Source of the DNA: Bin87 sp034420475
Lineage (GTDB): Bacteria > Chloroflexota > Dehalococcoidia > Lucifugimonadales > UBA3495
Reading direction: 5' to 3'
Length of the DNA: 64,000 bases
Assembly: GCA_034420475.1 (NCBI GenBank)
Contig: DAOULH010000103.1
Span: 31,938 to 95,937, forward strand
Below the pieces are notes generated by a model, which saw only the letters and a program-made list of their open reading frames with translations, did not search any database and was not told where the DNA came from. The translations under genes were made by a program, and so were the position numbers. This document shows positions 24,262 to 33,125 of the stretch, in pieces. The first letter of the stretch is position 1, and every line of letters starts with the position of its first letter.

Positions 24262-24590
24262 CGCGACCGCTTCCGCCAGACGGTCGGGATACGCCGGGGC
24301 GGGTTGGTCTCCAGGCGTCGCACCACCGAGTGAGGCGAATACCCTCCCGCTGCCCTCAGTTTCTCCAAAACTTCTGCGTGGGTATCGGCCGCCACGATTT
24401 TCCAGTTGTCGCCGAAAGCAATCCACTGGTCAGGGTACCTGGCAAGCAACTCTTTATGGTTGTCGATCAAGATTCTCGAGCGCGCCGAGTAGTCTTGCAG
24501 TCCCAACTTGGCATCTTCCTTGCTCTCCGTCGGTCGCTGGGGTACGACCGGTTCGCGTGGTGTGATGGTCTCCAGTGTTAAGGTTGTCAT
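24258..24590 (-). CDS. DUF5678-like small protein paired with the retropepsin
   Basis: 110 residues from ATG 24590 (MTTLTLETITPREPVV), with AAGGAAAG six bases upstream. The central stretch ELLARYPDQWIAFGDNWKIV, then VAADTHAEVLEKLRAAG and SVVRRLETNP, is the DUF5678 pattern (a small beta/alpha domain common in chloroflexi, cyanobacteria and archaea). Its stop overlaps the protease start by four bases, so the two are made together, like toxin-antitoxin or enzyme-inhibitor partners. A direct biochemical role is unknown. Confidence 0.75.
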   Translation of the reverse strand: MTTLTLETITPREPVVPQRPTESKEDAKLGLQDYSARSRILIDNHKELLARYPDQWIAFGDNWKIVAADTHAEVLEKLRAAGGYSPHSVVRRLETNPPRRIPTVWRKRSR

Positions 24591-24736
24591 GGCTGCTTTC
24601 CTTTTCGAGCCGGCGGGTTCCCGGTCCACTCTAGCATCGGGGGGTCACCGGCGGCAACGCACCGCGTGTCCGTGGCGCCCTGCCTTCTGCTACACTGCCG
24701 ACGACCCTGCGGGTCCCACACCTATGGAGGAATGAC

Positions 24737-25522
24737 ATGACTGAACTCGATGACCGCTACGAACGCGGGCAGGAAACCCGCCGAATGTTCGGCGGCGGAC
24801 AGATCACGGGTGGCTCATCGCCCGGCGCGTGGGACATCGCGCCCGACCTCGAGCGCATCCTCGGCGAGGCGCTGTTCGGCACCATCTGGAAGCGGCCGGC
24901 CCTGACCCCCGCCCAGCGCGAGATGATCACCCTGTCCTGCCTCATCGTCCTGAACCGCGAGGTCCAGCTCAAGCGGCATTTGGGCAACGCCCTTAACATC
25001 GGCCTGACGCCGGAGCAGGTGGTGGAGTTGATCATCCACGACACTTGGTACGGGGGCGCCCCTGCCGGCATCCAAGCCCTGACCATCTGCAAAGAGGTGT
25101 TCGAGGAGCGCGGCATCGACTTCACCCCGGCCCGCATCCACGATCCCAACGAGGACCCCGACAGCCTGTTCCGGCGCGGCGATGAATACCGCCGCAACTA
25201 CATGGGTGGCGGAGGCGGCGCACGCCCCACGCCTCCCACCGATGCCGAGCGTGAGCTTGGCCGTGTCACCGGCGAGTACTACTGGGGCGCAACCTGGACT
25301 CGTCCCGGCCTGGATCTGCCCAGCCGATGCCTCTGCACCATGACCTGCCTCGCCGCCCTGGGACGCGAGGGGCCACTGCGCAGCCACATCCGGGGCGCCC
25401 TCAACATCGGTTTCACGCAGGACCAGATCATCGAGGTCTTTGGCCACATGACCCTGTACGCCGGCATCCCCTTCGCCCGCGGCGCCATGGACATCGCCAA
25501 CGACATCTTCAACAACGGTTAG
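24737..25522 (+). CDS. Carboxymuconolactone decarboxylase family protein, two CMD domains
   Basis: 261 residues; GGAGGA precedes the ATG. Two copies of the all-helical CMD/AhpD-type unit are visible. The first is SCLIVLNREVQLKRHLGNAL followed by GLTPEQVVELIIHDTWYGG (about residues 74-115). The second is CTMTCLAALGREGPLRSHIR followed by GFTQDQIIEVFGHMTLYAG (about 195-240). In true 4-carboxymuconolactone decarboxylases and AhpD, Glu/Cys/His residues at the equivalent sites work in decarboxylation or peroxidase chemistry; here the order C-x-L...H-x-x-L/Y is partly kept, so enzymatic class stays open. A hairpin and palindrome separate it from convergent zwf. Confidence 0.88.
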   Translation: MTELDDRYERGQETRRMFGGGQITGGSSPGAWDIAPDLERILGEALFGTIWKRPALTPAQREMITLSCLIVLNREVQLKRHLGNALNIGLTPEQVVELIIHDTWYGGAPAGIQALTICKEVFEERGIDFTPARIHDPNEDPDSLFRRGDEYRRNYMGGGGGARPTPPTDAERELGRVTGEYYWGATWTRPGLDLPSRCLCTMTCLAALGREGPLRSHIRGALNIGFTQDQIIEVFGHMTLYAGIPFARGAMDIANDIFNNG

Positions 25523-25576
25523 TCTGAGCTACAACGCTCTGACTAACAATATAGGGGCGAATGATCATTCGCCCCT
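25518..25576 (+). terminator. Hairpin plus 24-bp perfect palindrome between convergent genes
   Basis: Overlapping the CMD gene's stop is an 11-bp stem with one mismatch (GTTAGTCTGAG at 25518-25528 with CTCTGACTAAC at 25537-25547), then the perfect palindrome AGGGGCGAATGATCATTCGCCCCT at 25553-25576 cut by position limits here to its two 12-base halves. Without long T tracts a bidirectional stop is likely but not certain. Confidence 0.55.
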
Positions 25577-25602
25577 AACCGTTTCTCCGGTTTGTCCTGC
25601 GC

Positions 25603-27108
25603 CTAGATCCCGTACCCCACTTCCACGCACCCCGGCAGCCACCGACGGTTGTCGTTCTGCAGCAGTTCCTCGCCGTTGGGCGGGCCGTCCATGCCGGGCA
25701 GGTAGCGGAACGGGGCCGGCGCCCCCGGCAGATCCAAACCGTGGACGATGGGGTCGATGATGCTCCACGCCAGCTCGATCTCGTCGCTGCGGGTAAACAG
25801 CGAAGCGTCGCCCTCCAGTGCGTCCAGCAGCAGCCGCTCGTAGGCGTCCGGCAGTTCCACCCCGGCGAAACCGTCGTGGTAGTGAAACTCCAGCGAGACC
25901 GGTTTCATCTCCAGGTCGGCGTCCGGCACCTTGGACTGGAACTCCAGCCGCATCCCCTCGTTGGGTTGAACGCAGATCGAAAGCGTGTTGCCGGGTATGT
26001 CCACGTCGTCGGGCACCGGAAAGAGCATATGCGGCGGCGACCGAAACTGGATGATCATCTCGGTGGTCTTGCGTGACAGACCCTTGCCCGAACGCAGGTA
26101 GAAGGGAACGCCGTGCCAGCGCCAGTTGTCCACGTACAGGCGCAGGGCGGCATAGGTCGGCGTGTGGGAGCCGGGAGACACGCCGGGCTCGTAGTGGTAG
26201 CCGTCATACTGGCCGATCACCACGTTCTCGCGCACGTCACGCAGCGACATGCGGCGCACTGCGCTGAGAGCCTTGACCTTCTCGTTCCGCAAGGCGTCGG
26301 CGGCAAAGGCATAGGGCGGGTCCATGGTGATCAGCGCCAGCAGTTGCAGCAGGTGGTTCTGGAACATGTCCTTCAGCACGCCCGACCGGTCGTAGTACTC
26401 GCCCCGCTCGCCCACCAGCACGTCCTCGGCTACCGTGATCTGCACTTGGTCAATGTAGTTCCGGTTCCAGATCGGCTCGAAAATCGAGTTGGCGAATCGG
26501 AACACCAGCAGGTTCTGAACCGTCTCCTTGCCCAGGTAGTGGTCGATGCGATATACCTGCTCTTCCCGGAACACGCTGTGCGCGTGGCGGTTCAACCGCT
26601 GCGCAGTTTGGAGGTCGGACCCGAAGGGCTTTTCGATTACGATGCGCCGCCACCCACGGGCCTCGTCCGCCATGCCCGCTTCCGACAGGGCGTGGATCAC
26701 CGGCTCGTACAGCCCGGGAGCCAGCGCCAGGTAGTACAGGCAGTTGAACGTGTCGCTCTGCTGTGACGCCGCCTGGGCGATGTTGTCGTACACGCGCTTC
26801 AGAGTCCCGGTGTCGGTGACGTCCCCCGACACATAGGTCAGTCGGCCCGCGAATTCCTCCCACTCTTCGTCGCCCGCATCCTCAATCGACTCGCGCAGCA
26901 GTGCCCGGAACTGGCCGTCATTCATCGCATCTCGGGCCATGCCGATGACCCGCACGTCGTCGGGGAGGCGGCCCTTCCGGTACAGGCTGAACAGCGCCGG
27001 GGCCAGCTTGGTGCGCGTCAGGTTGCCACTGGCTCCCATGATCACGACGGCGGTTACCCCACGCGCATCATCGCCATCGCGTAGCAGGGTGGGCCCCGAA
27101 GTCATCAT
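25603..27108 (-). CDS. zwf: Glucose-6-phosphate dehydrogenase
   Basis: 501 residues. It oxidises glucose 6-phosphate with NAD(P)+ to 6-phosphogluconolactone. The Rossmann motif is MGASGNLTRTKLAPALF (residues 24-40; GASGDLA in most homologs), the substrate-binding EKPFG is at 159-163 and the active-site RIDHYLGKE at 187-195, all as in the family. Its ATG overlaps the gnd stop by four bases, so gnd and zwf form an operon. Length is standard. A cofactor preference cannot be assigned from the visible fingerprint alone. Confidence 0.97.
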   Translation of the reverse strand: MMTSGPTLLRDGDDARGVTAVVIMGASGNLTRTKLAPALFSLYRKGRLPDDVRVIGMARDAMNDGQFRALLRESIEDAGDEEWEEFAGRLTYVSGDVTDTGTLKRVYDNIAQAASQQSDTFNCLYYLALAPGLYEPVIHALSEAGMADEARGWRRIVIEKPFGSDLQTAQRLNRHAHSVFREEQVYRIDHYLGKETVQNLLVFRFANSIFEPIWNRNYIDQVQITVAEDVLVGERGEYYDRSGVLKDMFQNHLLQLLALITMDPPYAFAADALRNEKVKALSAVRRMSLRDVRENVVIGQYDGYHYEPGVSPGSHTPTYAALRLYVDNWRWHGVPFYLRSGKGLSRKTTEMIIQFRSPPHMLFPVPDDVDIPGNTLSICVQPNEGMRLEFQSKVPDADLEMKPVSLEFHYHDGFAGVELPDAYERLLLDALEGDASLFTRSDEIELAWSIIDPIVHGLDLPGAPAPFRYLPGMDGPPNGEELLQNDNRRWLPGCVEVGYGI

Positions 27109-28022
27109 TGCGAGCCCGCCTCACGGACGGCGTGCCCCCCGAATTGGTTGCGCAGGGCGGCCAGCAGGCGCGCGCCGAACGGCTCATCCTGCCGCGAACG
27201 GAACCGCTGGTATAGCGCGGCGGTGATGGCCGGCGTGGGCACCGCCAGCTCCACCGACTCGTTGACCGTCCACCGGCCCTCGCCGGAATCGTCCACGTAG
27301 GCGGCCAGGCTCTCCAGCCCCGGATCCTCTTCCAATGCACGGACAGCGAGATCCAGCAGCCAGGAGCGGACGACGCTGCCGTGCTGCCAGGTCTTGGCGA
27401 TGGCCGTCAGGTCCAGGTCAAAGTCGGCCTGCTTGGCTTGGAGCAACTCAAAACCCTCGGCGTAAGCCTGCATCAGCGCGTACTCGACGCCGTTGTGCAC
27501 CATCTTGGTGAAGTGGCCCGCCCCCGTGGGTCCCACGTGAGAGTAGCCTTTGTCCTCGCCCGGGGCCAGCGATTGGAAAATGGGCTCCAGACGGGCGAAT
27601 ACCCCGGCGTCGCCGCCGACCATCAGCGAGTAGCCTTCGGCCAATCCCCAGATGCCGCCGCTGGTTCCGGCATCCAGCAGGTGTATTCCGCGTGTGGCGA
27701 GATGCTCCCCGCGTCGCAGTGTGTCTTTGTAGTTGGCGTTGCCGCCGTCGATCACCGCGTCTCCCGACGCCAGCAGCCCGGCCAGTTCGTCGATCACGCC
27801 GTCGGTCACCGCTCCTGCCGGCAGCATGATCCACACTGCCCGGGGCACGCTCAGTTTCTCGACCAGGTCCGCGACCGATGCTGCGGCGACCGCGCCGCCG
27901 GCCCCGCTGGCAGCTACGGCCTCCACGTTCTGGTCATACACGACGAGTTTGTGCCCCGCCAGCAGCAACCGCTGGGTCATGTTCGCGCCCATGCGACCCA
28001 GTCCAATCATCCCAAGTTCCAA
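27105..28022 (-). CDS. gnd: 6-phosphogluconate dehydrogenase, short NAD-type (decarboxylating)
   Basis: 305 residues, the length of the short GndA/YqeC-like enzymes rather than the 470-residue form. The N-terminal dinucleotide fold is GLGRMGANM at 7-15; LDAGTSGGIWGLAEG near 115-130 holds the substrate-binding GTSGG variant; and TKMVHNGVEYALMQAYAEG near 170-190 carries the catalytic Lys and His-Asn. It oxidatively decarboxylates 6-phosphogluconate to ribulose 5-phosphate. Overlaps zwf by four bases. A repeat B element separates it from pgi upstream. Confidence 0.95.
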   Translation of the reverse strand: MELGMIGLGRMGANMTQRLLLAGHKLVVYDQNVEAVAASGAGGAVAAASVADLVEKLSVPRAVWIMLPAGAVTDGVIDELAGLLASGDAVIDGGNANYKDTLRRGEHLATRGIHLLDAGTSGGIWGLAEGYSLMVGGDAGVFARLEPIFQSLAPGEDKGYSHVGPTGAGHFTKMVHNGVEYALMQAYAEGFELLQAKQADFDLDLTAIAKTWQHGSVVRSWLLDLAVRALEEDPGLESLAAYVDDSGEGRWTVNESVELAVPTPAITAALYQRFRSRQDEPFGARLLAALRNQFGGHAVREAGSQ

Positions 28023-28105
28023 AATCCTCTTCTCCTTATGGTTCCGACGGGCCGCTGCTTCTACAGCGCGGATCTGACTGCGATCTCAATCTATGCAAGA
28101 TTCTT

Positions 28106-28264
28106 GCAAGCGTTCAGATTTTGGGAGGTTGTCATTGCGAGGCGCTTGCGCCGTGGCAATCTCGACACCGTAGCTGCACGCCTGCCCCAGAGGGCTCCCC
28201 TGCGCCAACGAGATTGCCTCGCTTCGCTCGCAATGACACTCTCCTCACAAGTCTGAACAGTTAC
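28106..28264. mobile_element. MITE-like repeat B, copy between pgi and gnd, with flanking duplication
   Basis: The right terminal repeat CTGAACAGTTAC is perfect (28253-28264); the left GCAAGCGTTCAG (28106-28117) is degenerate. Flanks AGATTCTT (28098-28105) and AGATTATT (28265-28272) match at 7 of 8 positions. Internal arms GTCATTGCGAGGCGC and CGCTCGCAATGAC are intact. Confidence 0.75.
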
Positions 28265-28303
28265 AGATTATTTATCGATTTGACGATATCAACTCGGACA
28301 CGG

Positions 28304-29944
28304 TCACAGGGCATCGACGATGCGCTTTATGCCTCCGGCGGCATCGTCGCCCAAGTGCACCGACACGGTGCGCCGGCCGAGATCGTCCAGCGCCTGCAGA
28401 TCACCCAGGGCCTGCGCATCGGCCAGCACGCCGAAGCTGAGGTCCCACCCGGGTATCGATATGTCTGAGCGGTGATTCTGGGTGAGTTGCAGGAAAATGC
28501 CGGAAGCCGGCCCGCCCTTGTGCAGCTGCCCCGTCGAATGCAGGAACCGCGGCCCGTATCCCATGGTAGTTGCAATCCGGTACTTTGCCATGACCCGTTG
28601 GCGCAGTCGGTTGACGGTTTCGCGTATCGCCTCCGTGTCCGGCAGGTACGCCATGATCGCCAGGTAGTCCCCGGGTTGGCTGGCTCCCAGCAGTCGCGCC
28701 AGTACCGTGCCGTCATCCGACCGCGCGGTCGGCAACTTCCTTTCCCGCTGCCACTGCTCCAGCACGCCGACGGTGCGGTCCTTGGCGCCCTGCACGTCCG
28801 GCTGATCAAAAGGATGGATGCCCAGGACGTGCCCGGCGACGGCGGTGGCATACTCCCAGCGGTAGAACTCGGCCCCCAGGTCGTACACGTCCGCCAACTC
28901 CAGCACCGCAACCGGATGCCCCGCTGCTTGCAACTGTTCCACCAGCCCATCGGGTTGGGTGTTGTCGTCGCTGTTCAGCCGCAGCTGGACAAAGAAACGG
29001 TCGTTTCCGTAGGAACCATCGGGGTGGCCCGGCAATGGCTCCGCGGCCACGGGAATCACGCCGGTGCTGTCCTTCCCCGTGCTCTCTGCCAGGAGTTGCT
29101 CCACCCAGAGCCCGAATGGAGCCAGGCTGTCGGTGGAGATCAGCGTGAGCTTGTCCCTCCCATGCTTGACCATCGTTCCGATGGCTGCTCCCAGCCACCC
29201 GCCCGGGTTTTCCGAAGCGGTCCCGTCGTTCAAGCACCGCGTCTGCATCCGCTCCGCTGATTCCAGCAGGCGGTCGAGATCTACCCCCGTAAGCGCGGCC
29301 GGCGCCAGGCCAAAGTAGGACAGCACGGAATAGCGGCCCCCGATGTCCGGGTTATTCAGGAACGCGCGACGGAAATTCTCGTCGCTGGCCCGTTTGGCCA
29401 ACGCCGTTCCGGGATCGGTGACCGCAATGAAATTGTCGCCGGCGGCTTCAGCGCCCAGCGCGGCTTCCACCAGGCCGCGAAAGTATGCGTAGAAAGTCAG
29501 GGGTTCCGTGGTGGTGCCCGACTTGGACGATACCGCAAACAGGGTGCGCGCCGGGTCTATCTGCTCGGTGGTGGTGGCCACCCAATCCGGCACGGTGCTG
29601 TCCAGCGTCAGCATCCGCGGATATGCCCCGTCAGCCGTCGCGCTGCCAATGACCTGCCGAATCACCTCCGGGCCCAGGCTGCTGCCGCCCATACCCAACA
29701 GCGCGACGTGGCGGTAATCGGCCGAACGGACCGTGTCGGCGAACTCGTAAAGCCCGGGCAGTTTGGCCCGCATATTCGTCGGCAGTGTGAGCCACGCCAG
29801 GCGGTCCGATATCTCGGTAGGATCTTCGCTCCACAGCGTATGATCGTGGGCGCGGAGCCGGGCCGGAACGCGGTCGGAATCCAGTTTGGCCGCAGCCTGC
29901 GCCACCAATTGGGAATAGTCGCCGAGGTGATAACGGTCGGTCAT
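28304..29944 (-). CDS. pgi: Glucose-6-phosphate isomerase (SIS-domain type)
   Basis: 546 residues from ATG 29944, behind GAGGGAG; the longer frame adds 16 residues. Interconverts glucose and fructose 6-phosphates. The SIS-domain nucleotide is VALLGMGGSSLGPEV (84-89 GMGGSS) and the sugar-phosphate loop AVSSKSGTTTEPLT (139-148), both diagnostic. The sequence type resembles the isomerase half of bifunctional transaldolase-isomerases rather than classical Pgi, but here it stands alone, with no transaldolase fused. It is in the order pgi-gnd-zwf on the minus strand, with a repeat B between it and gnd and another just upstream; the isomerase is probably transcribed separately. Confidence 0.93.
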   Translation of the reverse strand: MTDRYHLGDYSQLVAQAAAKLDSDRVPARLRAHDHTLWSEDPTEISDRLAWLTLPTNMRAKLPGLYEFADTVRSADYRHVALLGMGGSSLGPEVIRQVIGSATADGAYPRMLTLDSTVPDWVATTTEQIDPARTLFAVSSKSGTTTEPLTFYAYFRGLVEAALGAEAAGDNFIAVTDPGTALAKRASDENFRRAFLNNPDIGGRYSVLSYFGLAPAALTGVDLDRLLESAERMQTRCLNDGTASENPGGWLGAAIGTMVKHGRDKLTLISTDSLAPFGLWVEQLLAESTGKDSTGVIPVAAEPLPGHPDGSYGNDRFFVQLRLNSDDNTQPDGLVEQLQAAGHPVAVLELADVYDLGAEFYRWEYATAVAGHVLGIHPFDQPDVQGAKDRTVGVLEQWQRERKLPTARSDDGTVLARLLGASQPGDYLAIMAYLPDTEAIRETVNRLRQRVMAKYRIATTMGYGPRFLHSTGQLHKGGPASGIFLQLTQNHRSDISIPGWDLSFGVLADAQALGDLQALDDLGRRTVSVHLGDDAAGGIKRIVDAL

Positions 29945-30038
29945 GGCAACTCCCTCGCCCGGCATCTGGGCGCTATGGGGCGATTTTAGCACACCGGATT
30001 TCTTGCTCTCCGTGGCACGCGAACGTTCGCCGTCAATC

Positions 30039-30199
30039 GTAACTGTTCAGAATCCAGGAGGTTGTCATTGCGAAGCGCTTGCGCCGTGGCAATCTCGACG
30101 TCGTAACAGCAACGTCGTCTGCCCGAGGGCCCTCCTTGCGCCGACGGGATTGCCGCGTTGGCTCGCAATGACACTTTCCCCGCAAGTCTGAACAGTTAC
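30039..30199. mobile_element. MITE-like repeat B, best preserved copy (161 bp)
   Basis: Perfect 12-bp inverted ends GTAACTGTTCAG (30039-30050) and CTGAACAGTTAC (30188-30199). Flanks CGTCAATC (30031-30038) and CGTCAGTC (30200-30207) match at 7 of 8. It occupies most of the 305 bp between pgi and the divergent hydrolase gene. Confidence 0.82.
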
Positions 30200-30249
30200 C
30201 GTCAGTCAGCGTATAATCTGCGCCAAACTACGGGAGCCAATGGACGGAT

Positions 30250-31134
30250 ATGCCAAACCCCGGGACGTATCGCAACGAATCAACGCCGCAATCCGGCAAC
30301 GCCGCAATCGGCGACCTGGATGTGCATTACCTCGATTGGGGTGGAGACGGCGAGCCGCTGCTCGCCCTGCACGGGCTGGCGTCATCCGGTCACTGGTATC
30401 GTCGGGTCGCTCCTTTGCTGGCTGGCCCGTACCGGGTTATCGCCCCGGACCAGCGGGGTCACGGCGCGACCACCCAGGCGGAGGCCGGTTACGACTGGCA
30501 GACCCTGGCCGAGGACGCCGTGCGGCTGATGGATCATTTCGGCATTGCGCGGGCTCCGGTGTTAGGCCACTCCTGGGGCGGACACGTGGCCAGCAACCTC
30601 GCCATGCGCTTTCCGGATCGTGTCTCCCGCGTGGTGATGATCGACGGCGGTTTCCAGGACGGCGGCCTGCTGCCGGAACCCACCTGGGAGGCCTTCCGGC
30701 AGCGGCTGGCCCCGCGCCTTGTTGTCGGCACCCGTGAGGAATATCTGTCCCGCCTGGCCGATAATCTCTCGTTTTGCTGGGGCGACGACCTGGCGGAAAT
30801 CGCCCTCACCATGGTTCACGAAGGCACCGACGGCCAGATGTACGACAACCTGCGCCCGCAGAATCACGCGCAGGTCCTGGAAACCATGTGGAACGAGCCG
30901 CCCTCGGTAGTTCTTCCCAGGATCACTGTGCCCGCGCTGGTGATCGCCGCCGGGCCGCGCGCCGACCGCGTCAACTCACAGTTTTCGCGGCAGCGTGAGG
31001 TGATGGTCGCCGCCGCCGAAGCCGCCCTGCCCAACGGACGGGTCCACTGGATCCAAGACACCATCCACGACATCGGATACCACAAACCCGAGGAGCTGGC
31101 CTCGGTTATCCGCGAGTTTTTGTCGGAGGACTAG
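30250..31134 (+). CDS. Alpha/beta hydrolase
   Basis: 294 residues. The fold is clear from LLALHGLASSGHWYRRVAPL (oxyanion HG), VIAPDQRGHGAT (the Asp and strand order), and the nucleophile elbow VLGHSWGGHVASNLA with Ser at about residue 110 (GHSWG). A likely Asp follows in VMIDGGFQDG, and the catalytic His is in IQDTIHDIGYHKPEE near 270. Such enzymes hydrolyse esters, lactones, epoxides or haloalkanes; substrate unknown. The ATG has only a weak ribosome binding site. It ends at a terminator shared with the convergent ABC operon. Confidence 0.88.
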   Translation: MPNPGTYRNESTPQSGNAAIGDLDVHYLDWGGDGEPLLALHGLASSGHWYRRVAPLLAGPYRVIAPDQRGHGATTQAEAGYDWQTLAEDAVRLMDHFGIARAPVLGHSWGGHVASNLAMRFPDRVSRVVMIDGGFQDGGLLPEPTWEAFRQRLAPRLVVGTREEYLSRLADNLSFCWGDDLAEIALTMVHEGTDGQMYDNLRPQNHAQVLETMWNEPPSVVLPRITVPALVIAAGPRADRVNSQFSRQREVMVAAAEAALPNGRVHWIQDTIHDIGYHKPEELASVIREFLSED

Positions 31135-31147
31135 CGCAGCCGGGCAC

Positions 31148-31177
31148 AAAAAGAGCGACCAACGCGGTCGCTCTCTT
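31148..31177 (-). terminator. Rho-independent terminator of the ABC exporter operon
   Basis: Read on the minus strand, an 8-9 bp stem (GAGCGACC with GGTCGCTC, loop of five bases, plus-strand 31153-31173) is followed by TTTTTGTG. It may also stop the convergent hydrolase transcript. Confidence 0.8.
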
Positions 31178-31196
31178 CCGGTTGGTTTCGATACGA

Positions 31197-33125
31197 TCAG
31201 TCGGCGGCCGCCGGCGACAGTCCGTCTGCTCCGATGACCTCGCCGCCCACCGGCGCCACGTCGACGCTGGGGCCGGACAGTCCGTAGTTGATGGCGTAGA
31301 GCTGAGCGTAAACGCCGCCGGCTTCCAGCAACTCGTCGTGGGAGCCAACCTCAGCGACGTTGCCCCGGTCCAGCACCACGATCTTGTCGGCGTTGCGGAT
31401 GGTCGAAAGCCGGTGCGCGATCACTATTGACGTTCGTCCCTTCAGGATGCGGTTCAAGGCCTGCTGGATCAGCAACTCGGTGTGGGTGTCGATGTTGGCC
31501 GTGGCCTCGTCCAGCACCAGGATCCGGGGATTGCCCACGATGGCCCGGGCGAAGCTGATCAACTGCCGCTGCCCGATGCTGAGGTTGACGCCGCGCTCGG
31601 CCAGTTCCGAGTCGTACCCGCTGTCCAGTTCCATGATGAAATCGTGGGCTCCCACCGCCTTGGACGCTGCGATCATTTCCTCGTCGGTGGCGCCTTCGTT
31701 CTGGTAGCGGATGTTTTCGCGCACTGACCCGGAGAAGAGGTACGGTTCCTGCAGTACCATGCTCATCTGGTGTACCAGTGACTTCCGGGTTACGTCGCGC
31801 AGGTCGTACCCGTCAATGGTTATCGAGCCGCCCGTCACGTCCGCCGACCGGTGCAGGAGGTTGACCAGCGTGCTCTTGCCGGCGCCGGTGGATCCCACCA
31901 GGGCGACGTTCTCGCCGGCCTTGATGTGCAGGTTGACGTTCTTGAGGACGTCGGTGCCGGGCACGTAATGGAAGAGCACGTCGTTGTACTTGATCTCTCC
32001 CTGGACCTCCGGCAGTGCGATGGCATCGGGCTTGTCCGTAACGTCGGGCTCCAGGTCCAGGACCTCAAAGATGCGGACGCCGGCGGCCATTGCCCGTTGC
32101 AGTTGGCTGTACTGCATGGTGAGCTGGCGGATCGGCTCGAAGAACCGCTGGATAGACAGGGCGAACATTACTAGCGTGCCCACTTCCAGCGCGTCTCTCT
32201 GGAGCATGAAACCACCGATGAGGACAACGCAAATGCCAATGCCGAGACCGATGAGCAATTCCACCAGCGGCTGCAGCATACCCGAATAGCGCGCCGCTTC
32301 CAGGTTGGCGTCCAGATATTCTTGATTCAGGGTGCGGAAGTGAGCCAGATTTTCGTCCTGGCGATTCAAGCTCTGCACCACCCGCACGCCCGTGATGTTC
32401 TGGTTGTACTCGCCGTTGACCATGGCGATGGCACGGCGAATGCGCATGAACGAGTGCCGCGCGAAACGCTGCCAGTACATCAGGATCACGGTCAGAATGG
32501 GCACCACCAGCATGCACAACAAAGCCAGCTGCCAGTCGATGATCAGCATCAGGATGATGATCACACCCACCGTCACCAGTTCCGCCAGCGCCAGCGCCAG
32601 CAGCTCAAAGGTTTCTTGCAGCTGCAATACGTCGGACTGCATCCGGGACATGATGCGCCCGATGGGCGTCCGGTGATAAAAGGCGTTGGACTGGTTCTGT
32701 AGATGGCCGAACATCCCGGATCGCAGGTCGTACAGGATGTGCTGTCCGGTGAGCGAAATGAAGATGAATTGCAGCCGGTTCGACAGGAAGTGGATGACGG
32801 TGATCACCATGAAGGCCGCGCCAATGATATGCACGCGACCGATGTTCCCGTCGGTGACGGCCCAGTCGATGCCGAGCTTGATTACCCAGGGGATCGCCGC
32901 GTTCACCGCCGCGTAGATGAGCAGGGAAGCCAACGCGATGAAGGCGTACTTGCGATAGGGACGGATGTAGGTGGCAAAGCGCTTGACGACGCGGTTGTCA
33001 TATGCGCGACCTACCACGTCTTCGTCGGTGAGGTTGTCATTGGACGGCGCGAACATGCTGTCGGCGGAGGTGCCGCGCATCCCCCGCATCATGCCGCCGC
33101 CGATACCGCCGCCGCCGCGCATCAT
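31197..33125 (-). CDS. ABC transporter, exporter subunit with the intact catalytic Glu
   Basis: 642 residues: a Gly/Met-rich N-terminal tail (MMRGGGGIGGGMMRGMRG), a six-TM exporter domain (residues about 60-340) and a nucleotide-binding domain. Walker A GSTGAGKST is near 410, signature LSIGQRQL (Ile in place of the second Gly), Walker B ILVLDEATANID with catalytic Glu, and IVIAHRLSTI. Its ATG overlaps the stop of the next upstream exporter gene by four bases, so the two subunits are co-made and assemble as a heterodimer. Together they form a type IV (multidrug/lipid-like) exporter; substrate unknown. The tail is unusual among homologs. Confidence 0.94.
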   Translation of the reverse strand: MMRGGGGIGGGMMRGMRGTSADSMFAPSNDNLTDEDVVGRAYDNRVVKRFATYIRPYRKYAFIALASLLIYAAVNAAIPWVIKLGIDWAVTDGNIGRVHIIGAAFMVITVIHFLSNRLQFIFISLTGQHILYDLRSGMFGHLQNQSNAFYHRTPIGRIMSRMQSDVLQLQETFELLALALAELVTVGVIIILMLIIDWQLALLCMLVVPILTVILMYWQRFARHSFMRIRRAIAMVNGEYNQNITGVRVVQSLNRQDENLAHFRTLNQEYLDANLEAARYSGMLQPLVELLIGLGIGICVVLIGGFMLQRDALEVGTLVMFALSIQRFFEPIRQLTMQYSQLQRAMAAGVRIFEVLDLEPDVTDKPDAIALPEVQGEIKYNDVLFHYVPGTDVLKNVNLHIKAGENVALVGSTGAGKSTLVNLLHRSADVTGGSITIDGYDLRDVTRKSLVHQMSMVLQEPYLFSGSVRENIRYQNEGATDEEMIAASKAVGAHDFIMELDSGYDSELAERGVNLSIGQRQLISFARAIVGNPRILVLDEATANIDTHTELLIQQALNRILKGRTSIVIAHRLSTIRNADKIVVLDRGNVAEVGSHDELLEAGGVYAQLYAINYGLSGPSVDVAPVGGEVIGADGLSPAAAD

